From NCBI RefSeq assembly GCF_001720585.1, contig NZ_MABH01000137.1:1-47545 (forward strand): DNA of 47,545 nucleotides, given 5' to 3'. Both the position numbers and the translations under genes were made by a program. Positions within the stretch are counted from its first letter, which is position 1; each line of letters opens with the position of its first letter. Shown piece by piece: positions 34,941 to 43,153 of this stretch. The notes beneath the pieces were generated by a model, which was not told where the DNA came from, did no database searches, and saw only the letters and a program-made list of their open reading frames with translations. Origin of the DNA: Cereibacter johrii (GTDB lineage: Bacteria > Pseudomonadota > Alphaproteobacteria > Rhodobacterales > Rhodobacteraceae).

Positions 34941-36010
34941 GTGGACAGCAACGGACAGCCGCAGATCGACCTGGGAGACAAGGGCGACGACGCGGACGAC
35001 GACACGCCCGACATTGCCATGCCGTTCGGGCCGAACGCGGGCCAGCGGATGCTGCTCGCCAACCTGCACAACCGCAACATCAGCCTGAAAGCCCGCCAGA
35101 TGGGCTTCTCGACCCTGATCGAAGTCATGGCCCTCGACCATGCGCTCTTCAATCGCGACCAAGAGGTCGTGGTGATCGCGCACACGAAGCACGCGGCGAC
35201 CAAGCTCTACCGCAAGAAGGTCTGCTTCGCCTACGACCGCCTTGCCGCCTTCCTGCGCGAGCTGGTGCCGACCGTCGAGCGCAGCCAGACTCAGCGCGTG
35301 CTCGCGAACGGCAACTCCATCGAAGTCACCAGCTCGGCCCGCGGCGGCACCCCGCACTTCCTCCATGTCTCCGAAATGGGGAAGATCGCCGCCAAATACC
35401 CGGACAAGGCCGTGGAGATCACCACAGGCTCGCTCCAGGGCGTGCCGCTCTCCGGCCGCGTCTTCATCGAGAGCACGGCCGAGGGCAAGAGCGGCGCGTT
35501 CTACACCATGTCCGACCGGGCCGAGAAGAAGGCGCAGGCCGGCGACCCGCTCACGCAGGCCGACTATCGCTTCCACTTCTTCGCGTGGTGGATGATGCCG
35601 GACTGCCGGCTCCTACTCGATCAGGCCCACCGCGCCCGCATCAGCGCCAAGGAGCACGAGTATTTCGATAAGGTCGACGGCGTCATGGACGTGGCGATCG
35701 ACCTCGAACAGCGCGCTTGGTATGTGAACAAGCGCGACAACGACTTCGCTGACAGCCCCGACATAATGTGGCGGGAATAACCGTCGACCCCCGACGAGTG
35801 CTGGCAGGCATCGACCGAAGGCAAATACCTCGCGCCGGCGCTCGCGCGTGCCCGCAAGGAGCACCGGATCGGGCGCTATCCCCTCATCCGGCACGTCCCC
35901 GTCAACACCTTCTGGGACTTAGGCGCATCTGACGACACCTCGATCCGGCTGCATCAGCGGATCGGGCCCATGGATCACTTTCCTCGCTTCATGCAGGGCT
36001 CCGGCGAGGG
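34940..36010 (+). pseudogene. Internal fragment of a second phage terminase large subunit, with in-frame TAA
   Basis: The frame matches terminases unlike the one at 24.2 kb. FGPNAGQRMLLANLHNRNIS and LKARQMGFSTLIEVMALDHA give the ATPase start. The Walker-B-like region follows in TPHFLHVSEMGKIAAKYPDK. TPDECWQASTEGKYL and VPVNTFWDLGASDDTSIR lead towards the nuclease domain. A TAA at 35,778 to 35,780 stands in WRE-stop-PSTP, where relatives have Tyr. The frame then continues to about 36,010 and is cut off against a helicase fragment on the other strand. The 5' end is also truncated, near 34,940. Confidence 0.75.
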
Positions 36011-36617
36011 GCTGTTCCGACATTTCTTCCGCCGCGTTCTTCGCGAAGGTCAGAATCAAGATTCTTTCGGGCTGACGGATGCCCGCCTTGACGAGGTAGG
36101 CGGCCTTGGCGGTGATGACGCTGGTCTTGCCCAATCCCGCACCGGCGAGGACCAGCGTCGCATCCTCGTCCACGACGACCGAAAGGCGCTGCTCCGGCGT
36201 CAGGGGATTGCTCTCGATGTTGTCGAAGAAATCCTTCCATCGGTCCAGTTCGGCGATGACGAAGGCCGCGATGCCGTTCGCCCGCAACGTGTGCGGATCG
36301 CTTGCAAACTTCCGGACGGGCGCGATCCGCGCGACGGCCTCAGGCCCGATAGCCTCGGCATTCAGCTTCGACAAGAGCGCAGAATCCAGAGCACGGGCGT
36401 CGTCAAGCAACGGCGCGATCTCACACGCGGCGGGGTATTGGGACGGTGCCGCGAGCGACACCACCCTGGCAAGGATCCTGTCCAGTCGCGCTGCTTCCTT
36501 CTCGAGGGCTGCAAGACTGAAGCGGGTCCAGAACGAGAGGTCGCGTTTGCTCGTTTGGGTGGCGCTCGCGCGTCGAGCGTCCGCCGCAAAGGAATTGCCC
36601 TGATCATAGCCGCGCAT
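36010..36617 (-). pseudogene. N-terminal fragment of a UvrD/Rep-type DNA helicase
   Basis: About 200 residues on the minus strand read as the start of a superfamily I helicase. The Q-motif region LTPEQRLSVVVDED is followed by Walker A (LAGAGLGKTSVITAKAAYL, with Leu where Ser is usual) and motif Ia (ILTFAKNAAEEMSE). Then the sequence stops at the junction with the terminase fragment near 36,010. The N-terminal 140 residues before the Q motif are unfamiliar. The start is set at ATG 36617, but the frame is open further. No active helicase is possible from this piece. Confidence 0.7.
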
Positions 36618-36623
36618 AAGGAC

Positions 36624-37479
36624 CTGGCGGAGGCCGCGCCGACCGCTGACGCATTGCGCACTCGGATGGCGGACCTGCCGGCGTCTTGGCGCGAGGCGGC
36701 GCTTCGTCCGGAGATATCGACGCAATGGCGAGAGCTGCAGGTCAGACAGCTGTTTCGCCTCACTCTCGAAGGTTTGTTTTTCTGGACGGTCGGCACGTTG
36801 GTGAAAGGACCAATGACAACACGACAGATTGCGCTTTCGTTCCTCGATGAGCTCAGCGCAGGTTCTGACCTCCCGAAATCAGCAGTAAGTTGGGTGCCCG
36901 GGACCGGGCTTGCCGGAGACCCGGTCACACTCCTGCGAGACATCCTGACTGAACTGCAAAGACGACCACGTAATCCTACGCAACTTGTTGCGGCTCTTAT
37001 TCACGACTTGGCATTCAGCTTGGCCGAGGCACCGAGAGAGGCTCATCAGTTTGAAAGCTCAGACAGGCTCCCGTTGGCGCGCGATCGAAAAGACGCCGAT
37101 TCCTGGAAACATCTCGCTCCAGGGGAGTTTCTTGTTCGGCTGATCGGGAACTGGATTATGGCTCAACATGCCTATTGGTCGGTCGGTCGGGAGGGGCCTT
37201 GCCGATGCAAGAACCCGTGGGAAGCAGATCATGCGTCTGCGCATCGTTATGGATGAAGGCGGTTGGACTTTGACCCCCGGCACGACAACGATGGGAAATC
37301 CGCCCCAGCCCACACCCGATCGGCTTGAAACGTCGGTCAGCCTACTGACTGAGTGCCGCCGCTTTGAGGAGATCAATCCCTGGCGAAGTTCCGTGGTAAG
37401 TCGGCGCGGATTCGCCATGTACTGCAATGGGCAAAGTGGGCGTGCCGAAGTGACCCCGTCTCCGACACGCCCCGAATGA
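36624..37479 (+). pseudogene. Unrecognised protein fragment with a frameshift
   Basis: From about 36,624 the plus strand reads as protein: WREAALRPEISTQWRELQV, then FRLTLEGLFFWTVGTLVKG and VAALIHDLAFSLAEAPREA. Near 37,185 it shifts by one base from AYWSVGREGP into GRGLADARTRGKQIMRLRIV, and the second frame ends at 37,479. The joined product would be about 280 residues and looks like the C-terminal part of a larger protein. I do not recognise it. Its position head-to-head with the helicase fragment suggests both came from one defence or replication locus now cut at both ends. Confidence 0.45.
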
Positions 37480-37641
37480 GACGCAGCCGCAGGCGCGGCC
37501 GCGCGGTCGGCGAAACCTCGAGCCAGCCTAGTGGGCTCCGAGTGGGTTCGCCCCCATCCCCACCACCGCGCTCGATCAGGCCCATAGTCCGGCGTCTCCC
37601 GCGGTCCCCGCGTCCGGGTCCCCTTCATTCGCCACGAACGT

Positions 37642-38559
37642 CTACTCGGCGTCGGCGGCCTCGGCCGGCGTGATCTCGGTGATCGTCTGGAACTCGTCGA
37701 GGAACTCGGGATGGTTCTGCGCCAGGTAGCGCACGACCCGAGCGTTCCCGAGCAGCTTGCCGACATAGCCCTTGATCACGGTCAGATGCAGGTGGTCTTG
37801 GCCATAGGTGTCCTGAACCGAGGCAATCCCCTCTTGCAGACGTGCCAGCTCCTGTTCCATCCGCGCCATCGCCTCGGGCGTTATGCCCTTGACCTTCTTC
37901 GGCTTGGAGGATTCGACCAATTGGGCCTGCGGCGTTCCTGCCAGGATCGCGTTCACGTAGGCGACGGAATAGTTGTTGGCGTTGACCAGCAGTTCGGCCG
38001 TCTCGATCTGGCGCATGGTCTTCATCTTGCGAAGCGCATCGAACACGGCATTCGTGCACGGCTTGTCTTTCAGGATCGCGACGGCTTCCTCGCAGATGCC
38101 GTCCAGCAGGTGCGCCTTGCGTCGGATGCTGCTCATGTTGAGGTCAAGCGCGAGGCCGATCTTCTCTTCGGGGACGCCGCGCTCGATCGCCTTACGGATC
38201 ATCTTGTGTTCCTGGATCGGGGCGAGGCGGCTGACCTGTCTATTGTAGGTGAAGGCCTCGTCGTCGGTGGACACGAGACACTCCACCTCGCTCTTGCCTG
38301 CGTCCTTCAGCGCCTCGATCCGCAGGTGGCCGTCCAGCAGCAACCAGGTCGCGGACTTGTCCGGATTTCGGACGACGACGGGCGGCTCGACGATCCCGAT
38401 CTGGGCGATGGAGGCCACGATCTGCCGGTACTTCCGGCTGGATTTCGTGGACTTGCCAAGAGCGCGCAGCGGCAGGATCGCGTCGATGGGGAGGGGGACG
38501 CAGTCGTCCTCGAACCCGAGCGTGACGCTCTTCGGGGCGTTGCGATCATCGCGTTTCAT
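37642..38559 (-). CDS. ParB-like protein with RepB C-terminal domain
   Basis: This 305-residue protein belongs to the ParB/RepB group. The N-terminal ParB nuclease-like fold includes GIVEPPVVVRNP and LLLDGHLRIEALKDAG. A helix-turn-helix-like middle (IRKAIERGVPEEKIGLALDL) follows. The C-terminal part (about residues 215 to 300) resembles the RepB plasmid-partition end. It is third in a minus-strand operon and its ATG overlaps the ParB stop by four bases. There is no ParA/RepA partner, so simple plasmid partition is unlikely. A role with the recombinase, in site choice or control, fits better. Confidence 0.8.
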   Translation of the reverse strand: MKRDDRNAPKSVTLGFEDDCVPLPIDAILPLRALGKSTKSSRKYRQIVASIAQIGIVEPPVVVRNPDKSATWLLLDGHLRIEALKDAGKSEVECLVSTDDEAFTYNRQVSRLAPIQEHKMIRKAIERGVPEEKIGLALDLNMSSIRRKAHLLDGICEEAVAILKDKPCTNAVFDALRKMKTMRQIETAELLVNANNYSVAYVNAILAGTPQAQLVESSKPKKVKGITPEAMARMEQELARLQEGIASVQDTYGQDHLHLTVIKGYVGKLLGNARVVRYLAQNHPEFLDEFQTITEITPAEAADAE

Positions 38560-39467
38560 GTGGGTGCCCCCTCGGTCATGGACCGCGCGAGATCGGCGGG
38601 CATCGTCTCAAGCCCCTCCGCCCTGAGCAGGGTCATGAAATGGCCGTCCGCGCAGAGCTTGCGGAAGGCCTCGCGCAAGAACATCAGCCGGCTCTGGGTG
38701 AGCTCAGCCTTCTTGATCAGAAGCTTCTGGCGCGTGGCTTCCTGCTGATACGCCCGGACAAGGCCCTCGCTCGTCAGCGCCCGTTTCGGAGGCTTGCGTC
38801 CGAATTGGTTGCTGTGGAGCTGCGGGCCGCGCAGTTCGCGCTGCTGGATCAGGCGCCGCACGAGCGCCAGCTTCCTTCCCCGCAGCTTGTTCTGGGTGTA
38901 GGCGTCCATCAGCGCCTTCTGCGCCCCCTTCGCGTCTGTCTTGGAGATCTCGATGGCGAGATTCAGCGGGAGGACGCCGGTCTCCACTGCCGAGACCAGG
39001 CGCTCCTCGCCTTTCTCCAACAGGCCGGCGATCATGTTCACATATTCGGTCGAGACCCCGATTTTCTCTCCAATCTGACGGTCATTGTAGCCGCGCTGGC
39101 GCAGTGCGCCGATCTCACGCATCAGGTCGATGGGATTGTGTTGCCGCCGCGCGCAGTTTTCGACGAGGCTCATGACGAGGCAATCGCTTTCGTCGGCCTC
39201 GATCACGATGGCCGGGATACGGTACTGCTTGAGCTCGATGAAGGCCTCGAGGCGTCCCTGTCCGCAGACGAGGTCATATTCCTGCGGATCGGTCCCGGCG
39301 CGCGGCGCCACGGTGATCGGGCGCTTCAGGCCGATGCGGGCGATGCTGTCCACCATTGCCTCGAAAGTGCGCCGGTTGCGGACGCGGGGATTGAGGACGC
39401 GAACCCTGTCGGTCGGGATCAGGGTCACTTGTTTCTGGCTGGTCGGCTCCATGTCGTCCGGCATCAC
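38556..39467 (-). CDS. ParB/Spo0J-family protein
   Basis: This 303-residue protein opens with a ParB N-terminal domain: PTDRVRVLNPRVRNRRTFEA, then LVCGQGRLEAFIELKQ and MSLVENCARRQHNPIDLMRE. The last is the ParB box with the ENxxR motif that binds CTP in ParB proteins (here ENCAR). A helix-turn-helix follows (YNDRQIGEKIGVSTEYVNM). Its ATG overlaps the recombinase stop by four bases, and its stop overlaps the next gene, so the three genes are translationally linked. It may help the recombinase find or hold its DNA site; partition without ParA is unlikely. Confidence 0.85.
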   Translation of the reverse strand: MMPDDMEPTSQKQVTLIPTDRVRVLNPRVRNRRTFEAMVDSIARIGLKRPITVAPRAGTDPQEYDLVCGQGRLEAFIELKQYRIPAIVIEADESDCLVMSLVENCARRQHNPIDLMREIGALRQRGYNDRQIGEKIGVSTEYVNMIAGLLEKGEERLVSAVETGVLPLNLAIEISKTDAKGAQKALMDAYTQNKLRGRKLALVRRLIQQRELRGPQLHSNQFGRKPPKRALTSEGLVRAYQQEATRQKLLIKKAELTQSRLMFLREAFRKLCADGHFMTLLRAEGLETMPADLARSMTEGAPT

Positions 39468-41035
39468 GCCACCTCCGCGATCCTGGCCCGCGAGGCGAGC
39501 GCGTAGAAGAATTCGAGCGTGTCGAACCGGTACGCGTCGAGCGCGAGCCCGTTCTGCTCGGCGAATTTCAGTTTCCCCAAAGTCATGTCGATGCTGGGAA
39601 GCACGTAATAGTCGTGCGGCGCCTCGTTCACCTCGTCCATGCGCACAGCGATCGTGATGTCCGGCACGAGGCCAGTGTCGAGGCGGATACGCCAGCGCAG
39701 CGACCCGGCCGCCGTCGCCGTGCAGCGGGCCAACACGATTGACACTGTAAACTCGTCGTTGATGCGAACGAGGTCAGTATCCGGGTCCTGCACAGCCCGC
39801 CCGCTGTGCCGCGTGACCCCGGCGATGATCTCGGCCACGATCTGCGGATGCGCCTGCCGCAGCGCCCGGTTCACCTCGATGTAGCTGTAGTCGCGATCCG
39901 GCTCGTAGCCGATCAGCCGGTAGGCGCGCAGAAGGCTGCCAAAGCGGCTGCGATAGGCGCTGGAGGATGGCAGGTCGTCCTCCTCGTCGATGATCAGGCC
40001 CGACAGCATGCCCTGTCGCTGGAGGATCGCGCGCAGCGCGTCGAGCAGTTCCTCGTCCGAGAAATGGCGGCTGCGGGCATCCACGATCTCTCGCGCACGC
40101 AGGAAGAGCGCCTGATCGACAATGGCGGGATAGGCGCCCTCCGCGCGGTTCCACATTTCGCGCGGGTTCACCACGCGGCGTTGCTTCAGCTTGAACGACA
40201 CCTTCGCGAAGACATTGTTTCCGATTTATTTTTCGTTGGTCAGCACCTGATGCACCGTTGCCCGGGTCCACGGCCGGTCGAGATCGGTGCGGTGACCTTC
40301 GGCGTTCAGGACCTCCGCGATCTCGCGCTCGGCACGCCCCTCGTTCACGAACCTTTCGTACATGCGGCGGACGACCTGCTGTTCCTCCTCGGGGCCGGGG
40401 ACGAGGATCACGCGGTCGGTCTGAAGGCTCTTTTGCTCGCCGCGGGACAGTTCACCCTTGGGGTTTCCGTGCTCGTCGATCAGCACCCGCCGCAGCCCGT
40501 ATCCTGCCGCGCCGCCCTGGCGATAGCCCAGCTTGACGAGGCGGCACTGCCCGGCGAAGACCTTCACCGACAACTCGCGGCTGTACTCGCCGGCCATCAC
40601 GCGCTTCACCGTCTTCAGGAGGTTCGAGCCGATGCTGCCGTCGTTCTCGAACTGCTCGCCGCAGTAGTGGACCCGGATACCGGCACGGGAACATACATGC
40701 TCGTGGTATGCGCCTTCGTCGGCATCCTGAAACCTGCCCCAGCGGCTGACGTCGTAGACGAGGATGGCCTTGAAGTCGGCCTGGCCTGATTGAACTTCGC
40801 CTATCAGGTTCTGTAGCGTTTCGCGACCATCGAGGCGCAGTCCGGAGCGCCCAGAGTCCTCGAAAACGCGCAGGATCTGCAGGCCGCGGGCGGCGGCATA
40901 GCTGCGGATGACATCCAACTGGTTCTCGGTCGAATACTTCTGGTGATCGGTCGACATTCGGACGTATGCGACGGCGGGCACGTCGGGCTCTGATTGGCTG
41001 GCGCCAGTCTCCCTGCTTGCCTCACGCCCTCGCAT
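39464..41035 (-). pseudogene. Large serine recombinase interrupted by an in-frame TAA
   Basis: The 523-codon frame encodes a large serine recombinase, an enzyme that integrates or inverts DNA through a Ser-DNA link. The catalytic domain begins AVAYVRMSTDHQKYSTENQ, with Ser in RMSTDHQ, followed by DSGRSGLRLDGR and VYDVSRWGRF. The recombinase domain runs to VHQVLTNEK. There, at 40,226 to 40,228, a single TAA replaces what relatives have as Tyr (NEKYIGNN). The frame resumes at once with IGNNVFAKVSFKLKQRR and continues to 39,464. So both halves are conserved and only one codon is wrong. The first 269 residues contain the catalytic Ser. Confidence 0.85.
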
Positions 41036-41050
41036 CTGCCCGGCTCCGGT

Positions 41051-41242
41051 TCACGTCGCAGCAGTCCGTTCGGGACGGTCTGGACCGTTGCGCTTGCTGC
41101 CGCAATCCTTCGAACATGCGAGCGCAGGAAAGTCGTTTCCGGAAAAGGGCAATTCCTTTCCATGCCCGGCGCATTGGCGGATCGCCTGCGGCGCGCGTCC
41201 GTCCACGCGCTCGATAATCTGCGGTCCCGTTTCGCAGCTCAT
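41051..41242 (-). CDS. Small cysteine-rich protein upstream of the recombinase
   Basis: This 63-residue frame begins MSCETGPQIIERVDGRAPQA and contains RQCAGHGKELPF and LACSKDCGSKR. The Cys and His residues are spaced as in a small zinc-binding domain. It ends 16 bases before the recombinase start on the same strand, so it could be the first gene of that operon. I do not recognise it. An in-frame TTG start at 41,275 would add 11 residues. Confidence 0.4.
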   Translation of the reverse strand: MSCETGPQIIERVDGRAPQAIRQCAGHGKELPFSGNDFPALACSKDCGSKRNGPDRPERTAAT

Positions 41243-41356
41243 ATCGGCCACCTTCAAGTGAATGGTCCGTTCCAACAGGCGGCCAAACAGAACCGCCGCG
41301 GGAACAGATGGATTCTGCCGATTTCATGGCTCTCCAAAGATTTAGCGGAGAGAAAC

Positions 41357-41680
41357 ATGAAGATGCGCGTGAAGATGGGCACAGGTGTGCCGAAGATGGG
41401 CAAAGTTGTGCACCCCGAGGACGTTCCGGCCGACTATCGCGCCGCCATGGCCATGGCATTGCAAGCAGAGCTCGGATCGACCCACCGGGCGATCAAGTCC
41501 GCCATGCGGTGGACCGGCGCCAGCGAACGGACCGTGAAATACTGGTTCGCGGGCGAGCGGGGGCCGAGCGGCGAGCACCTCGTGTCGCTCGCGCGTCATT
41601 CGGATGCCGTTCTGATCGCGCTACTTGCGCTGTCGGACCGGTTGATCGTGGAGGAGGTTGAGCACCGGGAGCGCCGATAG
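41357..41680 (+). CDS. Small HTH-like protein
   Basis: This 107-residue protein has a helix-turn-helix-like core: AIKSAMRWTGASERTVKYWF, then GERGPSGEHLVSLARHS. It reads like a small element-borne DNA-binding protein. The ATG follows GCGGAGAG. It is divergent from the recombinase operon, so the 115 bases before it, together with the region of the small cysteine-rich gene, would hold both promoters. It may regulate the recombinase operon. No family name is certain. Confidence 0.6.
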   Translation: MKMRVKMGTGVPKMGKVVHPEDVPADYRAAMAMALQAELGSTHRAIKSAMRWTGASERTVKYWFAGERGPSGEHLVSLARHSDAVLIALLALSDRLIVEEVEHRERR

Positions 41681-41708
41681 GGGAAGGCGCGGCGTGGTAG
41701 GCGCACCC

Positions 41709-41736
41709 TTGTTTCGTGTTCGTTTTTGGTTATCTT
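41709..41736 (+). promoter_or_regulatory. Candidate sigma-70 promoter of the parDE pair
   Basis: TTGTTT and TATCTT are separated by 16 bases in an AT-rich patch, 28 bases before the parD ATG. An overlapping palindrome for ParD is not obvious, though antitoxin control is usual in this family. Confidence 0.45.
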
Positions 41737-41763
41737 GAATACGCACCGAGAAGGGAGAGCGCC

Positions 41764-42018
41764 ATGCCCCGCACCACCACCATGACGGTCCGCGTCAGCG
41801 GCGCCCTCAGCGAGTTCGTTGCGACCAACGTCGGCGAGGACGGCGCCTACGAGAACGTCAGCGAATACATCCGGGACCTGATCCGTCGTGATAAGGAGCG
41901 CGCGGAGCGCGAGGCGTTCGACCGATTGAAGGCAGAACTGAACCGAGCCTTCGCTGCGCCCGAGGACACCTACAAGCCGCTGACCGCCGCCGATGTGATC
42001 GCTCGGAACCGGACCTGA
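41764..42018 (+). CDS. parD: ParD-type antitoxin (ribbon-helix-helix)
   Basis: This 84-residue protein starts MPRTTTMTVRVSGALSEFV, a ribbon-helix-helix DNA-binding arm, followed by ENVSEYIRDLIRRDKERA. The C-terminal tail (about residues 50 to 84) would wrap the toxin. The ATG at 41764 follows GAAGGGAGAGCGCC, a strong ribosome site; an in-frame start 16 codons upstream has none. The toxin gene begins four bases after its stop. The pair is a standard type II toxin-antitoxin module, and it probably helps keep this region in the chromosome. Confidence 0.88.
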   Translation: MPRTTTMTVRVSGALSEFVATNVGEDGAYENVSEYIRDLIRRDKERAEREAFDRLKAELNRAFAAPEDTYKPLTAADVIARNRT

Positions 42019-42022
42019 CCGC

Positions 42023-42331
42023 ATGGCAATCCGGATCCAGGAGGCGGCTTCGATCCGCCTCGACGAGATCTACCGATACACCCGCGACCGGTGGGGCGAG
42101 GCACAGGCCGAAACCTACATCACCGGTCTGTTCGCCGCCTTCGAGCAGATCGACACACGCGGTGTCATGTCGAGACCCGTACCGGCCGAGTTCGGCGTGG
42201 AAGGGTACTTCTTCCGCTACGAGCGGCATTTCGTGTACTGGCGACGGCTGTCAAATGGCGACATCGGCATCGTCACAATCCTTCACGAGCGGATGCATCA
42301 GATGGACCGCTTCAAAGAGGATTTCGGTTAA
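42023..42331 (+). CDS. parE: ParE/RelE-family toxin
   Basis: This 102-residue protein begins MAIRIQEAASIRLDEIYRYT, the family's first strand and helix. YFFRYERHFVYWRRL and IGIVTILHERMHQMDRFKED form the terminal strands and helix. ParE toxins in general poison DNA gyrase, while RelE relatives cut mRNA; which applies here is unknown. It is coupled to parD with a four-base gap. It is intact. Confidence 0.88.
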   Translation: MAIRIQEAASIRLDEIYRYTRDRWGEAQAETYITGLFAAFEQIDTRGVMSRPVPAEFGVEGYFFRYERHFVYWRRLSNGDIGIVTILHERMHQMDRFKEDFG

Positions 42332-42399
42332 GCCTTTGTCCCAAGATGGAATTTCTGGATAAATTCTGAATCGCAGCCGGCCCGTCACCCCTGGGAAAC

Positions 42400-42430
42400 G
42401 TTGGATCCGGGTCCCGCTCCCTCCGCCACA
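42400..42430. other. tRNA-like 3' end, possible attachment-site remnant
   Basis: The sequence CGGGTCCCGCTCCCTCCGCCA resembles the end of a serine-type tRNA (acceptor strand, discriminator G and CCA). It shares CTCCGCCAC with the 3' end of tRNA-Ser(GGA), but not the bases before it. A terminator follows, as it would after a tRNA. It may be an old right-end att site of another element or a decayed tRNA 3' half; no matching 5' half is present. Confidence 0.25.
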
Positions 42431-42453
42431 TTCAGACACCGAATCCGTCCAGG

Positions 42454-42475
42454 GGCCCCGATTGGGGCCTTTTTT
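42454..42475 (+). terminator. Rho-independent terminator after parDE and the tRNA-like sequence
   Basis: A six-base perfect stem (GGCCCC and GGGGCC around a four-base loop GATT) is followed by TTTTTT and further T-rich sequence. It is a textbook plus-strand terminator, 120 bases after parE. Confidence 0.8.
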
Positions 42476-42964
42476 CTTTTTGCTTCAAAGGGCGTTGGCA
42501 GGGTCATCCGCCTTTCGGAGACTGCCCGCCCTCGATCCTGCAGCCATCGCCAGATTGCTGACGCCGCTTCTCGACCGAAGCGATCTGGCCAGCGCGGCGC
42601 GGGCTGTCTCGGCCATCGTCCGGGACGCGGAGGTGAACGGCAACCTCCTGACCTATCACACGAGCCGCGACGAGGCGTCAGAAAAGGCTGCGGCCCGCCT
42701 CGACCTCGCGGCGGCCGGCATCATCGTTCGGTGACAGCGAGGCGTTTTTGTCGATGCGCGAACGGCACCATCTTATAATTGCCAGACGGCGAGCCTCTGC
42801 CTGCGTAAGCCGCCGCATAGGCGGTTGAGAGAAAGTGTTTCCCATGGACAGCTTCCGGGCGGCGGCGCTTCGGAGCTTCCTGACCCACGTCGCCGCGCTT
42901 CAGCCCTGATCGCAGCCGCCGGGGCCGCTTTCGCGTTACCCCGGGCGTTACCCCGGCAAGAAAC
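42476..42964. other. Gap between the terminator and tRNA-Asn
   Basis: About 490 bases. One plus-strand frame (ending at 42,734) reads as Leu/Ala-rich protein (LDRSDLASAARAVSAIVRDA) but has only TTG starts and begins within the terminator, so it may be the tail of a lost gene. A 21-codon frame from ATG 42,844 also looks like debris. Nothing else is supported. Confidence 0.4.
42933..42956. repeat. Tandem 12-base direct repeat
   Basis: GCGTTACCCCGG occurs twice in immediate succession, just outside the tRNA-Asn terminator. It could be a binding site or element scar, but two copies alone do not show function. Confidence 0.4.
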
Positions 42965-42996
42965 AAGAAAGCCCGCTGGTGGCGGGCTTTTCTTGT
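42965..42996 (-). terminator. Terminator of tRNA-Asn
   Basis: A near-perfect stem (AAGAAAGCCCGC pairing with GCGGGCTTTTCTT, loop TGGT) has T-rich flanks on both sides. It lies about 25 bases beyond the 3' end of tRNA-Asn on the minus strand. Confidence 0.75.
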
Positions 42997-43019
42997 GTAG
43001 CTGATCCCTTGGGGATTTT

Positions 43020-43094
43020 TGGCTCCGGCGGTAGGGATCGAACCTACGACCAATTGATTAACAGTCAACTGCTCTACCGCTGAGCTACGCCGGA
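43020..43094 (-). tRNA. tRNA-Asn (anticodon GTT)
   Basis: On the minus strand the acceptor is TCCGGCG and pairs with CGCCGGA, then discriminator G and CCA, 75 bases in all. The D arm is GCTC/GAGC, the anticodon stem-loop TTGACTGTTAATCAA gives anticodon GTT, and the T arm TAGGTTCGATCCCTA is standard. It marks the return to core sequence at the right of the mosaic region. Confidence 0.95.
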
Positions 43095-43153
43095 ACACGA
43101 GGGCGATATAGCAACCGGATTCGGGGGCGTCCAGAGGGAATGTGGAAGGTTTT

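Noticed and set aside
37642-39467. A plasmid partition (repABC) locus
   Set aside because: Two ParB-type genes but no ParA/RepA or RepC; the operon belongs to a recombinase.
42330-42430. A suppressor tRNA that would read the in-frame stops
   Set aside because: Only a 3' end is seen; no acceptor 5' strand, D arm or anticodon arm can be built upstream.
22706-42430. A matching pair of attL/attR repeats for the island
   Set aside because: The tRNA-Ser end and the right-side tRNA-like end share only nine bases, too few to call a core site.
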